From an uncultured Bacteroidia bacterium (lineage in GTDB: Bacteria > Bacteroidota > Bacteroidia > Bacteroidales > Prolixibacteraceae), in NCBI GenBank assembly GCA_903904515.1, contig CAIVCR010000040.1, forward strand, positions 1 through 64,000: 64,000 nucleotides of DNA. The letters run 5' to 3'. Under the pieces are notes generated by a model. It searched no databases, had not been told where the DNA came from, and was given only the letters and a program-made list of their open reading frames with translations. Made by a program: the position numbers and the translations under genes. Shown here one piece after another: positions 46,435-55,625 of the stretch (positions within the stretch are counted from its first letter, which is position 1; each line of letters begins with the position of its first letter).

Positions 46435-46824
46435 ATGAATACAAAAATTGTGATGACAGCCTCTTCACTAATCATGGGTTTAACCGGCATGATGTTATCT
46501 TTTATCCCTCTCGAGATCTTAAGTTACCTGGGTGTTGAGAGTAGCAAACCTCAATTATTTCTTTTACAGATATTAGGTGCGCTCTACTTTGGTTTTGCCA
46601 TGTTAAACTGGATGAACAAATCGAGTCTTATCGGAGGTATTTATAACCGACCTGTGGCTATTGCAAATTTCTCCCATTTTCTCATTGCCTGTCTTGCCCT
46701 GATTAAGGGGGTAGTCGCGAATCCTGAATTGCCTGGTGCCTTAAGTATTGCAGCCGGAATCTACCTGATTTTTGCAGTCTCTTTTGGAATTATTCTTTTT
46801 CGGCACCCGGTAAATCAACACTAG
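46435..46824 (+). CDS. Small four-helix membrane protein of unknown function
   Basis: Hydrophobic protein of 129 aa with four predicted membrane helices (segments starting near residues 5, 40, 72 and 102) and short polar loops (ESSKPQ; NKSSLIGGIYNRP). No export lipobox or catalytic motif is seen. I do not recognise the family. It stands alone after the infB terminator, so it must have its own promoter; a weak TACTTTCA string near 46364 resembles a -7 box. Confidence 0.65.
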   Translation: MNTKIVMTASSLIMGLTGMMLSFIPLEILSYLGVESSKPQLFLLQILGALYFGFAMLNWMNKSSLIGGIYNRPVAIANFSHFLIACLALIKGVVANPELPGALSIAAGIYLIFAVSFGIILFRHPVNQH

Positions 46825-47092
46825 AATATTTGAAGTTGTCATCTCCATTAAGGGTCGTTACATGCTCACATTTCTTTAATATTAGCGTTAGGTTGAAATT
46901 AAAGTAATTATCGATCGGATTGTAACGTCACTTCCAGGATGTAACTTTATCTTATATGCGGCACCAGGTAAGGAAACATTTTACGAAAGACTTAAGTTTA
47001 GGCGAATGAAAACAGCAATGGCTTTATTCGTGAACCAGGAGATTATGAGCAGCAGGGGATTTACTGAATAATTGCCTAATTAGATGGAGCAC

Positions 47093-48877
47093 TTAATTTG
47101 CCGGCGGTCGAACTGAATCATCTGCGTACTGAGCATAATACATCGTCGACAACTCCCGGAATCCTTCCTCAACTGCCTCATTGGGTATTCCATTGCCTTT
47201 GCGCAGTTCAAAATCAAACATGGCCCGCAGGATTAGAATGCGCCAACGCCACCTTTTTTTTGTGATGTCTGATAACTTCTGATCTGCAGATTTAAGGAGA
47301 GCATAAGCCCTTTCTGCACCATAGTCGTCTTTTGGAACCTTAAACTTTTTAACAGATCCCGCTTCATTGGAAAGACTTAGTCCATGGTTTTTCTCCAGGA
47401 TAGTGATAGCCTCAACAATTGCATCGGCATCATCATGAGAGAACTCAAAAGAGATATATTCCCGCAAAGTTTCGGTTGCAGATTTTCTGCCTGACCAGTA
47501 GAACTGGCTATAAATTACCTTATTGATATCCTCAAAAATCCCTTCGGAATAGGGGGCGCCACCAGCCGCCATATCCCTCACTTCATCCCATAACCGCTGG
47601 AATCTATTCGGAAGCGGGTTTGCACCAAATCCACCCCACGGCCACGATTCCCACATGCTTATTTCGGGAAAGTTTAATAACGGAAGATTCCCGGGAACGG
47701 GATTGTTTTTTAGATATTTGGGAAATGCCTCGTGTGAATCTGCCTGAATATAGTCTACCCATGGTTTCTCCTCCTTGAACACTTTAGCAACTCCTGTCCA
47801 TTCTCCCTCATCTTCAACGCAGTCGAAGAGCCATGTTGAAAGGATAATCCTGACCCCTGGTATTTTTTGGTGGGCGAGTTCCGCTATTTTTTTCGATAAT
47901 TTAAGATAACCGTTACTTCCCCAGGGTGTACACCTGTCGCAACCGCAACCACCCTGGTCATAAGGCCATACAACAATGAAATCTATTAGCACACCGCGGA
48001 GGCTGAAGGCATCGAGTTCCTCTTCGACCTGTTTGATGATCAATTCGGTCCCTCCCGGTTGTGAAGGACAGATCTCCACTCCGTAGCATCCGCGTAACCT
48101 GATCTGTTTCGGAGGTTTGGCACGCAATTCCTTTGGGGATGAATTGTATCCTTCGTTAGCGAGCATGCAAATCGAAATTTTCATACCGGCATCTTTCCCG
48201 GCTCTCAAAATGATCGTCAGCCGGTCTAACATTACTACAGCTTTAGGGTCATTAATCCCCTCAAATCCGTGCATATCAAACCATACTTCAATATTATTAT
48301 ACCCCCAGAGGGCGAGCTCTTCAATATAGTTCGTCACCTTCTCCACCGGGGCTGTGTGGTAAAAATTGTGAAAATGAGTGGCGAAATAGATGTTTCGTTG
48401 TGGTTTCTCCGGGACCGACAATCCCTGCCATTCTCCCGGGGTAAACCCTGTTTCAGTGACGACCGATGTATGGAGCAGTTTTCCCAATCCATACAAGATG
48501 CCGTTTGAATCGCTGGCAGAGAGGATTATGCTGTTTTCTTCGGGTTTCTCAATCCGGAATGCTTCGGGGGGCATTGTCTGGGCTAAAATCCTTAACCGGA
48601 TCGTCAGGCGATTGCCCCCGTTCCCGCTGAAATCAAGACCTGTTCGTTCTGTAAGAATCCTAAAGAAAATTCTCGTTGCTTTTACTGCGAGAACTCCCGA
48701 ACTCTCGGAGGTGATAAAGGTGATTGAATTAAAGGTCTTACCGGTATTTGGACTTTCCGGTCCATGTTTAAATTCAGATTTATCCCGGGCGACAAGATTG
48801 CTACCCATACCTGTGGCTCCTGATAAAAGGATTCCGGCCAGTGCACTTTTCTTCAGGAAGTCTCTGCGGTTATTCAT
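47093..48877 (-). CDS. Tat-exported glycoside-hydrolase-like protein with CxCxxC motif (GH67/GH20-like fold)
   Basis: A protein of 594 aa with a twin-arginine signal (NNRRDFLKKSALAG). The N-terminal domain (about 45-160) resembles the small alpha/beta domain that precedes GH20/GH67 barrels (IILSASDSNGILYGLGKLLH). The barrel that follows has WGYNNIEVWFDMHGF, ISICMLANEGYN and ILSTWLFDCVEDEGEW. A cysteine cluster C311-C313-C316 (GCGCDRC, next to WPYDQGG) is similar to one in the protein at 55626-57863 and recalls alpha-glucuronidase/DUF4838 relatives. Probable substrate: an exported glycan or glycoside, unknown. It stands alone, convergent with the preceding gene. Confidence 0.7.
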   Translation of the reverse strand: MNNRRDFLKKSALAGILLSGATGMGSNLVARDKSEFKHGPESPNTGKTFNSITFITSESSGVLAVKATRIFFRILTERTGLDFSGNGGNRLTIRLRILAQTMPPEAFRIEKPEENSIILSASDSNGILYGLGKLLHTSVVTETGFTPGEWQGLSVPEKPQRNIYFATHFHNFYHTAPVEKVTNYIEELALWGYNNIEVWFDMHGFEGINDPKAVVMLDRLTIILRAGKDAGMKISICMLANEGYNSSPKELRAKPPKQIRLRGCYGVEICPSQPGGTELIIKQVEEELDAFSLRGVLIDFIVVWPYDQGGCGCDRCTPWGSNGYLKLSKKIAELAHQKIPGVRIILSTWLFDCVEDEGEWTGVAKVFKEEKPWVDYIQADSHEAFPKYLKNNPVPGNLPLLNFPEISMWESWPWGGFGANPLPNRFQRLWDEVRDMAAGGAPYSEGIFEDINKVIYSQFYWSGRKSATETLREYISFEFSHDDADAIVEAITILEKNHGLSLSNEAGSVKKFKVPKDDYGAERAYALLKSADQKLSDITKKRWRWRILILRAMFDFELRKGNGIPNEAVEEGFRELSTMYYAQYADDSVRPPAN

Positions 48878-49063
48878 AAGGCTATTTAGTTTCTATTTAT
48901 TTGAAGGGCCCTTTTCCAAAAAATCGTTCAATCGAAGAGCCAAGACCTAAAAAAATATTAGTTACACCTTCTTAGTGTTTCTTGAAACAGTACATCGCTA
49001 ATCCTGAAATTAAATTCTTTGAACAATTTTACCATATCATCTCTTAATGTGAGTCAAAACTAT

Positions 49064-49071
49064 TAAATTTG
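49064..49071 (+). promoter_or_regulatory. Candidate -7 box of the toxin-antitoxin operon
   Basis: TAAATTTG is a perfect TAnnTTTG box, 24 bases before the antitoxin start. No clear -33 TTTG is found at 17-20 bases upstream, as is common for autoregulated operons. Confidence 0.45.
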
Positions 49072-49094
49072 TTGGAGATTAATAGGTTGAAATT

Positions 49095-49310
49095 ATGAAT
49101 ACAATTGAAAAAAGAGATTTTATCCATAGACATTTGGACCAATTAGATGAGAGCTTAATTAATCAGTTTTATGAAACCCTTCGTAAAGAGGAAGTTTTAA
49201 AGATAAAGCTGATAGCCAGAGCCGAAAAATCAGAAAATGATATATTGGAGGGAAAAGTATTTTCAAGAGATGAGATTGAGCAGGTAATAAACGACAAAAT
49301 TTGGAAATGA
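49095..49310 (+). CDS. Probable type II antitoxin
   Basis: Small acidic-helical protein of 71 aa immediately before a ParE/RelE-type toxin gene. The sequence is mostly helix, with an N-terminal charged block and a C-terminal tail (SRDEIEQVINDKIWK) suited to wrapping a toxin; no ribbon-helix-helix or HTH DNA-binding motif is obvious. Its stop overlaps the toxin start by four bases (ATGA). The assignment depends on this pairing and on size; family unnamed. Confidence 0.75.
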   Translation: MNTIEKRDFIHRHLDQLDESLINQFYETLRKEEVLKIKLIARAEKSENDILEGKVFSRDEIEQVINDKIWK

Positions 49311-49606
49311 AGCTTGTATTTACTGAGCAAGCACTTGATAGCCTTCAGGAATTATTGGATTTTATCGGCCCGGAAATCTCCCAAGATAAATTGATAGCAA
49401 TCCGTGATCGGATCTTAGATAAGGCGGATACTTTGTGCTTAAATCCACTCAAAGGCCAGAAAGAACCATTCTTGGAGCATTTAGGATTAGCTCATCGGCG
49501 TATTATTGAAAGCCATTTTAAAATAATTTATAGAGTCGTTGGTGATTGCATTTATATCACTGATATTTTTGATTCCAGACAAGATGTTGATAAGATGAAG
49601 GGATAG
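49307..49606 (+). CDS. ParE/RelE-superfamily toxin
   Basis: A toxin-like protein of 99 aa. Start at ATG 49307, giving an ATGA overlap with the antitoxin; the TTG at 49301 is less likely. It shows the superfamily pattern: VFTEQALDSLQELLDFI, a helical hairpin, then RRIIESHFKIIYRVVGDCIYITDIFDSRQD, with the basic residues and IYRV strand typical of the fold. ParE members poison gyrase and RelE members cleave mRNA; which applies is not decidable from this sequence. Together with its antitoxin it is a typical plasmid/chromosome stabilisation module. Confidence 0.85.
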   Translation: MKLVFTEQALDSLQELLDFIGPEISQDKLIAIRDRILDKADTLCLNPLKGQKEPFLEHLGLAHRRIIESHFKIIYRVVGDCIYITDIFDSRQDVDKMKG

Positions 49607-49631
49607 TATTCTACCTTTAATATTCCTTCCC

Positions 49632-49672
49632 AAAAACACAAAGTCAAATCAATTAATCGATTTGACTTTGTG
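49632..49672 (-). terminator. Strong hairpin terminator between toxin gene and GH92 gene
   Basis: Perfect 14-bp stem CACAAAGTCAAATC (49637-49650) with its complement at 49659-49672 and an 8-base loop. On the minus strand a run of five T follows (complement of 49632-49636), so it is a good intrinsic terminator for the GH92 gene; it also lies just after the toxin gene on the plus strand. Confidence 0.85.
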
Positions 49673-49753
49673 GTGATTACAGAGACAAAGCTTGTCTTAT
49701 CTCTAAGCAGGCCTTGTCTTTGCGTCGTTGCCAATATATTTATTTCTAATCAT

Positions 49754-52009
49754 CTATTCAATTGCAGAAGGTGGTGCATCTTCAGGAGCGGCTCCCCATT
49801 TCTTGTTCGGATATGCTCCCATCTCCAGTTCGATGGTGGCTCCGTTTAACAGGTCTGTGTGTGTAAACCAGGGCCGGTTTAACGGATGACCATTCAACTT
49901 AGCCGACTGGATATACTTATTTCCCTTTGCATAATTATGCGCTACAATAGTGAAGGTTTTGCCGTTGTTTTGTTTGATTTTGACCTCCTCGAAAACAGGA
50001 CTCCCGATGTTATAAACCGGAAGACCCGGCGTGACAGGATAGAAACCCATTGAAGCAAAGACTACAAAGGCTGTCATTCCTCCGCCATCTTCATCGCCGG
50101 GTATCCCGAATATATTATCCTGGAACCAGACATCAAGTAAAAACCGGACCCGTTTCTGTGTTTTCCACGGTTCGCCTGAATAATTATACAGCCATGGAAT
50201 GTGAAAACTGGGCTCATTGCCCATTGAAAATTGTCCCACCATCCCGGTTGCATCGGCAAATTTGGCCCAGAACTGGAATTTGGAACGGCCAAGGTCCTCA
50301 CGGAACAGTTGATCGAGCGTAGCGGTGAATTTCTCACGACCACCCATGAGCTTAATTAAACCATGGATATCTTCCTGAACCTGCCACTGATAGGTATAGC
50401 CGTTGTTCTCATCGTAATAATCGCGTCCACCAGGGCCGCCGTCAAACTTTGGATCAATCTCGATCCATTCACCTTTCGCATTTTTTGGCCACATAAGTTT
50501 CTTCTCGGGGCGGTATAAATTGCGGTAGTTAGTCGACTGTTTATGGAAATATTCCTGGTCCTTTGTGTGTCCCAGCTCCCTGGCCATTTCAGAGAGCGCC
50601 CAGTCGTCATAGCTGGCGCCAAGTGTTACGGCTACGCTCTGCCGTTTTTCGAAGCTGTCGACCTCTTTCACCGTCTCCACCTCTCCGGGCATTAGTGCAG
50701 GATAGTACCCCTTTTCGCGGTAGAAAGTGTCGAGTGAGCAAGTGGGGCCGTTTCTCCAGGGAAGTAATGTAGCTTTATATCCATTTTTGGCAATCCCTTC
50801 ATAAGCTTTTTCAGCGTTGTATTCGCGAACCCCTTTTCTCCAGGCATCGAGAAATACGATCGTTGAGTGGAAGCCGTTCATGGCCGGATTATCGATATAA
50901 AGAAGCGGAAATTGCGGCATCCATCCACCTTGTTCATACATCAGGGTATATGAATTGAGCATGTCCGCCTCCTTTTGAGGCTGGAGAATCATACGTAGCG
51001 GGTGATTGGCCAGGTAAGTATCCCACACCCAATCATCAATATAAAAGTCACGGTCGGTTTTGTGTACCTTATGGTCGTAAGCGCTGTAATAACTTCCATA
51101 TTCATTGATGTTTACCATCCTTTCGTAAGTGCGGTACAAGGAGGTGAAAAAAGTGCGGCGCTGTGATTCAGTTGCCCCTTTAATACTAATCTGGTCCACC
51201 GTATTTGCCCAAACCTGTTCGCCCTTGTTTTTAAGCGCATCAAAATCCCAGTCTGTGATCTCATTTTTTAGATTGAGTTTGGCTTGTTCAGGGCTGATGT
51301 AAGAGATTGCGTATCTGAATTCTACGGGTTTGGACTCATCTTTTGAGAACTCAACCCAGGCTGTTGGTTCCTGACGCATCTTATTCGTCTTTTTGATCAG
51401 TCGCGTTTCTGTTTTGACCACCGCCTTACAGTCCTGGTTGAATTCCCCGTAAACAAATGCCTTCATCCCGAAAAACTGCTCTTCACCTGCGATGCTGTTT
51501 TTTGAGATTACATCCCAATGTCCCTCCTGATTGATCTGAAACCTTAGGGACTTATTACTTTTGGAAGGGAAGCTAAAGCGGAAAAACCCGATTTTGTTTC
51601 CTGGGGCAAATTCAACCTTGATTTCTTCATCAATGAGATACGTTGAGAAATAGTAGGGACGCGTAATTTCAAGATCGTGGTCGTAGGTTTGGCGCTCTTT
51701 CCAGGTTCCGGATTCACTCTTTCCAGTTCCCGGGAGGACACCGAAGAGCTCTCCATTGCGGTGGGAAATTATGGATAAGGGGAAGAAGCTGATCTGATCA
51801 TCGAGAAAATCGGCACGCAGCGGGTGCATGCGGATCATCTGGTTAGGGAGCTGCACGTTGGGACGTGTCGGATGGAGCAGGTGCCCCATCCCGCCGATAT
51901 AGGGATCGACATAATCGAGATTTGTCTTTTTATTATCCACGGGTATAAAACCTGCCATTAAAAAGAAGATAGCGATTGAGATTAAAAGTTTGTTGATTTT
52001 TAGTTCCAT
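49754..52009 (-). CDS. GH92-family exported glycosidase (alpha-mannosidase family)
   Basis: A protein of 751 aa of the GH92 family, whose characterised members are calcium-dependent exo-alpha-mannosidases. A signal peptide precedes DYVDPYIGGMGHLLHPTRPN, the typical N-terminal block. Candidate general acid E534 is in YDENNGYTYQW, and the base pair D639/D641 in GDEDGGGMTAF; the order and spacing fit those I recall for BT3990. GNEPSFHIPWLYNYSGEPWK is also conserved. The block after the base reads MTAFVVFASMGFYP where many members have MSAWYVFSAMGFYP, so this may be a divergent subgroup with another substrate. It is followed by a strong terminator and precedes a NagB/NagA region. Confidence 0.9.
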   Translation of the reverse strand: MELKINKLLISIAIFFLMAGFIPVDNKKTNLDYVDPYIGGMGHLLHPTRPNVQLPNQMIRMHPLRADFLDDQISFFPLSIISHRNGELFGVLPGTGKSESGTWKERQTYDHDLEITRPYYFSTYLIDEEIKVEFAPGNKIGFFRFSFPSKSNKSLRFQINQEGHWDVISKNSIAGEEQFFGMKAFVYGEFNQDCKAVVKTETRLIKKTNKMRQEPTAWVEFSKDESKPVEFRYAISYISPEQAKLNLKNEITDWDFDALKNKGEQVWANTVDQISIKGATESQRRTFFTSLYRTYERMVNINEYGSYYSAYDHKVHKTDRDFYIDDWVWDTYLANHPLRMILQPQKEADMLNSYTLMYEQGGWMPQFPLLYIDNPAMNGFHSTIVFLDAWRKGVREYNAEKAYEGIAKNGYKATLLPWRNGPTCSLDTFYREKGYYPALMPGEVETVKEVDSFEKRQSVAVTLGASYDDWALSEMARELGHTKDQEYFHKQSTNYRNLYRPEKKLMWPKNAKGEWIEIDPKFDGGPGGRDYYDENNGYTYQWQVQEDIHGLIKLMGGREKFTATLDQLFREDLGRSKFQFWAKFADATGMVGQFSMGNEPSFHIPWLYNYSGEPWKTQKRVRFLLDVWFQDNIFGIPGDEDGGGMTAFVVFASMGFYPVTPGLPVYNIGSPVFEEVKIKQNNGKTFTIVAHNYAKGNKYIQSAKLNGHPLNRPWFTHTDLLNGATIELEMGAYPNKKWGAAPEDAPPSAIE

Positions 52010-52122
52010 TATATTTCAAGGGTTTGATTTTTCCTCGCACACAACTCCAATATTGAGAGTAACAAATGTATAACCAATTTGAGCCTCGCAATAAACGCAG
52101 AGAAACGCAAAGTCAAATATTT

Positions 52123-52848
52123 TTAAATTAATGAACCAGATTGCCGGTCAAGATATAATATAGTATTCGGGTGATTTCGCATTATTGAAGCGGGGCAATC
52201 AGGGGAGATATCGCTTTTCAGCGTATCGAAAACTGCTTTTGCTTTCCGCTCATCCGGAACACTGCAGATTATTGCCTTTGATTTCATAATCTGCCGGATA
52301 GACATGCTGATAGCCTTTTGTGGAACATCCTCAAACGTTGGGAACCAACCTTCTCCTAATTGTTGTTGACGGCAGGCGTCATTCAGATTCACAACCAGGT
52401 ATGGCTCTTCAGTTTCAAAATCTGCCGGCGGGTCATTAAATGCTAAATGGCCGTTTTCACCAATCCCGACAAAGGCCACATCGATAGGATGCTTTTTGAT
52501 CAGTTCACCCAAACGCGTGCACTCTTTGTAGGGGTCAGTATCCCCATTCACATAATGAAATTCACGTGGCAGGACGATATCTGCAAATCGCTCTTTCAGG
52601 TATTTACGAAATGAGGCGGGGTGCTGATCTGTGATTCCGATATATTCATCCAGGTGAAATGCGGTAACTGCTGACCAGTTGATCTCCTCCCTGACGAGCT
52701 CGCCCAGCATTTCAAACTGGGAAGCACCTGTAGCTACAATAATATTGGCCTCTCCCCGGTCGAGGATTGCCTTCCGGATAAGGTCTGCTCCGGTTTGGGC
52801 AGCCTTTAATCCTAGTTCCTGTTTGGTTTCTGAGATAATGATTTCCAT
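52123..52848 (-). CDS. nagB: Glucosamine-6-phosphate deaminase/isomerase
   Basis: Cytoplasmic enzyme converting glucosamine-6-phosphate to fructose-6-phosphate and ammonia. The 241 aa show [13 protein letters not shown], the active-site block FHLDEYIG with the catalytic Asp, and [17 protein letters not shown] with the key His. It is shorter than the 266 aa Escherichia coli enzyme and lacks its C-terminal allosteric tail, as in the smaller NagB subgroup. The NagA-like and GH92 genes nearby suggest amino-sugar use. Confidence 0.92.
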   Translation of the reverse strand: MEIIISETKQELGLKAAQTGADLIRKAILDRGEANIIVATGASQFEMLGELVREEINWSAVTAFHLDEYIGITDQHPASFRKYLKERFADIVLPREFHYVNGDTDPYKECTRLGELIKKHPIDVAFVGIGENGHLAFNDPPADFETEEPYLVVNLNDACRQQQLGEGWFPTFEDVPQKAISMSIRQIMKSKAIICSVPDERKAKAVFDTLKSDISPDCPASIMRNHPNTILYLDRQSGSLI

Positions 52849-52900
52849 AATTATATTTTTTTAAAAGGTGTTCCGAATAGCCATGGAATATTAGCTGTAT

Positions 52901-54205
52901 CTATTTGATATAATTCAGCTTGTCGTCCAATGGTGTCATTTTTGGCATCAGCAGGTGGACAAATCCCAGAATCGTAAGGTAGGATAACCCGGCTATCACA
53001 AATGCCCAGAAATATCCTGAATTACCCGCTGTATCGAGCACGGCGCCCAGCGCAATATCCGCGATGATTGCTACGGCTACCCCAACCATTTTCCCAATCC
53101 CGATCACCGAAGCAACAGCCTTCTTTGGAAAGACATCCGGAACCAGGGTATAGCTGTTGATAGACCACGACTGGTGTCCTGCGGCGCCAAGACCAATCAA
53201 AAAGACTGCGACCCATTTACTCGCGATAACCGGAACAAAGGAGACAGGCAGAATGATGACAGCGCAAATAAGCATTGTGATTTTCCGGGCTTTATTGATC
53301 GACCACCCTTTCTTTATCAGGGCGCCTGAGAAATACCCGCCTAACAGACTCCCTGCATCGGCCATGAGAAAAATAATCAGGAATGGTGGTCCGATATTTT
53401 CAATATCAACACCAAACTGGACGGCCAGGAATTTGGCGCCCCAGAAGAGGTAAAACCACCAGACTCCATCTGTTATGGTGGTTAAGGCAAATGCCCACGT
53501 TTCCCGTTTAGGGAGAAGTTTTAGCCAGGGGATTTTCTCAAGGTTCTCTTCTGTCGAATCGCTGTTGATATAGGCAAGTTCCGCTTTGGATAATTTTGGG
53601 TGATCCTCCGGTTTTTGATAAGTTCTGATCCATAAAAATACCCACAATGCACTTAAAACCCCGGTGAACAGGAAGGGGATCTGCCAGTTCTTGCCTTCAA
53701 CCGAAACAATAGCTCCCACAATAAATGGGGCTAAAATGGCCCCAACGCTGGTTGAGGCGTCGAATATTCCGGTTGCAAATGCCCGGTCTTTTTTAGGAAA
53801 CCACTCTGCAACGGTTTTAATGGCAGCCGGAAAATTCCCCGACTCACCAATCCCAAGTCCGAAACGGGCTGTTATAAATCCGATCAGGCTGAAGGCCGGC
53901 CGGATTACTGCATGCAACATTCCGAAGATACTCCAGATCACAATCGAGAGTGTGTAGCCAACCTTTGTTCCTAACTTGTCGATGACTCCCCCCATGAACA
54001 ATAACCCAATTCCGTAAGCAATCTTGAATGAGACCATGATGGCCGCATAATCCTTATTCGACCAGTCGAAAAGCTTTTGCAGGGTAGGGGCCATAACCCC
54101 GACAATACTCCTGTCAAAATAGTTGATGGTGGTAGCCATAAATACCAGTGCAAGAATCCGGTATCGATAAGTGCCGATTTTTTCAGTTACGTTAGTCATG
54201 TGCAT
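52901..54205 (-). CDS. MFS transporter of the anion:cation symporter (ExuT-like) family
   Basis: Inner-membrane permease of 434 aa with 12 predicted membrane helices, of the ACS group of the major facilitator superfamily (hexuronate, galactonate and related sugar acids). Signatures include NYFDRSIVGVMAPTL in helix 1 and GESGNFPAAIKTVAEWFPKKDRAFATGIF with DASTSVGAILAPF in helices 4-5. A second ATG two codons in gives an equal start. The substrate is probably a uronic acid or other sugar acid, which fits the aldolase, RraA and dehydrogenase genes downstream in this cluster. Confidence 0.9.
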   Translation of the reverse strand: MHMTNVTEKIGTYRYRILALVFMATTINYFDRSIVGVMAPTLQKLFDWSNKDYAAIMVSFKIAYGIGLLFMGGVIDKLGTKVGYTLSIVIWSIFGMLHAVIRPAFSLIGFITARFGLGIGESGNFPAAIKTVAEWFPKKDRAFATGIFDASTSVGAILAPFIVGAIVSVEGKNWQIPFLFTGVLSALWVFLWIRTYQKPEDHPKLSKAELAYINSDSTEENLEKIPWLKLLPKRETWAFALTTITDGVWWFYLFWGAKFLAVQFGVDIENIGPPFLIIFLMADAGSLLGGYFSGALIKKGWSINKARKITMLICAVIILPVSFVPVIASKWVAVFLIGLGAAGHQSWSINSYTLVPDVFPKKAVASVIGIGKMVGVAVAIIADIALGAVLDTAGNSGYFWAFVIAGLSYLTILGFVHLLMPKMTPLDDKLNYIK

Positions 54206-54260
54206 TATAGATATTATGCTTAAATATTCAGTTTAGCTTGCTGAAAAAGGTTATTAGGTG

Positions 54261-54370
54261 ATTAGGCTGTAGGCTATTAGGAATACCTTCATTTTTAATT
54301 TTCCTAATGCCCTAAATATCTATAGCCTGAAAGCCTTTTTCCTAAGAACCTAAATGTCTAAAGCCTAAAT
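54261..54370. repeat. Intergenic word repeat with imperfect inverted symmetry
   Basis: ATTAGGAA (54276-54283) and TTCCTAAT (54301-54308) are perfect complements. Around them the strand is full of related words (ATTAGGCTGTAGGC; CTATAGCCTGAAAGCC; CCTAAGAACCTAAATGTC). It lies between the MFS and NagA-like genes and looks like a degenerate interspersed palindrome. Confidence 0.6.
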
Positions 54371-54372
54371 CC

Positions 54373-55596
54373 CTATTCCCCTTCCTCATACACCAGTTTC
54401 CCCTCGACATAAGTTTTTTTCATCACCAGATCAGAGTCCCCAATTTCAAAGAGGATCAGGTCGGCACGTTTACCTTTTGCGAGAACTCCACGGTCATTCA
54501 ACCCATAAAGTTTTGCAGGATTTGTGCTGGACATTTGAATAGCCTCGCTTAAGGTGCATCCTGTTATTTTCATGATTCTGGCCACACCCCTCGAAATCGG
54601 GGAGGCGGAGCCATATAATACGTTTTGTGCCGGTAAACTGAGCCTTCCCTCTTTGGTCAGCTCAATCGTCTCACCTTCATCATTTTTATATTCCCCGGGG
54701 GGCAAAGCTGCAAAGCTGGTTACGTCGGAGGTGATGATCGTTTTATCAGGCCCCTTCACCTTATAAAAAACAGCTATCTCTTCATCACGCAGGTGAAACC
54801 CGTCGCAGATAATACTTGCCATAAGTTTATCGTTGGCCAGTTGCGGCCAGAGCGGATTGAGGTGCCGGTTGATCATGTTTGCGCATCCATTCCCCAAATG
54901 GGTTACAATACGGGCGCCATTTAAAACGGCTTCATCAATAATTTCTTTGCTGCCGTTATGGTGACCAATGGCGACTGTAATTCCCAGTGCAGTACATTTA
55001 CGGATAAATTCGATCGCCCCATCCAGTTCAGGTGCAAGGGTTATCGTCTTAATATTTTTGCCTGAGGCTTCATAGAACTCCAAAAACTCATTCCAGTCTG
55101 GTTTACGCACATATTTAAGCGGATGTGCACCCCGGTAACCATCAACAGGTGAGATGTATGGCCCTTCGAGGTGGAAGCCGGCAACAGATCCATGCAGCGC
55201 TTCATCATTTTTGGTGGCAGCCAGCAGCGCAAGGTTCCTGATCATGACCTCGCGTGTATTGGTGGTAAGGGTAGGCAAATAGGTGGTTACCCCTATCTTC
55301 CAAAGCTCCTGTGTCGCTTTGAGGATACCCTCTTTGGTCAGTTCTCCCCCTGCAAAACAAAAGGAGACTCCTGCGAAACCGTTGACCTGGTTATCGATCA
55401 ATCCCGGGGCAATATAAACCGGATGGCTTTGGTCGGAAAGCTTCGCAATTTGATGGATATTGACAATCTTCCCATTCTTAATCTCAACTACAACAGGTTT
55501 TTTTGTCAGGTACAATAACCCTTCAACCTTGGTTTGGGCAATTGAATTATTTGCAAAAATCATGACGATCATTAAGATTAGCGGGTGGATCTTCAT
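54373..55596 (-). CDS. NagA-like N-acetylglucosamine-6-phosphate deacetylase with an export signal
   Basis: Amidohydrolase of 407 aa in the NagA family. Metal and catalytic motifs are present: IAPGLIDNQVNG, HLEGPYISP (metal Glu), AIGHHNGS (His), THLGNGCAN (His), ICDGFHL and ITSDVTS (catalytic Asp). The N-terminus carries a clear signal peptide (MKIHPLILMIVMIFANNSIAQ), unusual because classical NagA is cytoplasmic and acts on a phosphorylated sugar. It may therefore deacetylate an unphosphorylated N-acetyl sugar or oligosaccharide in the periplasm. The family is firm; substrate is open. NagB lies two genes downstream in this cluster. Confidence 0.88.
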   Translation of the reverse strand: MKIHPLILMIVMIFANNSIAQTKVEGLLYLTKKPVVVEIKNGKIVNIHQIAKLSDQSHPVYIAPGLIDNQVNGFAGVSFCFAGGELTKEGILKATQELWKIGVTTYLPTLTTNTREVMIRNLALLAATKNDEALHGSVAGFHLEGPYISPVDGYRGAHPLKYVRKPDWNEFLEFYEASGKNIKTITLAPELDGAIEFIRKCTALGITVAIGHHNGSKEIIDEAVLNGARIVTHLGNGCANMINRHLNPLWPQLANDKLMASIICDGFHLRDEEIAVFYKVKGPDKTIITSDVTSFAALPPGEYKNDEGETIELTKEGRLSLPAQNVLYGSASPISRGVARIMKITGCTLSEAIQMSSTNPAKLYGLNDRGVLAKGKRADLILFEIGDSDLVMKKTYVEGKLVYEEGE

Positions 55597-55625
55597 TGTA
55601 AATATCTGTTTTATTTTTCACCAAT

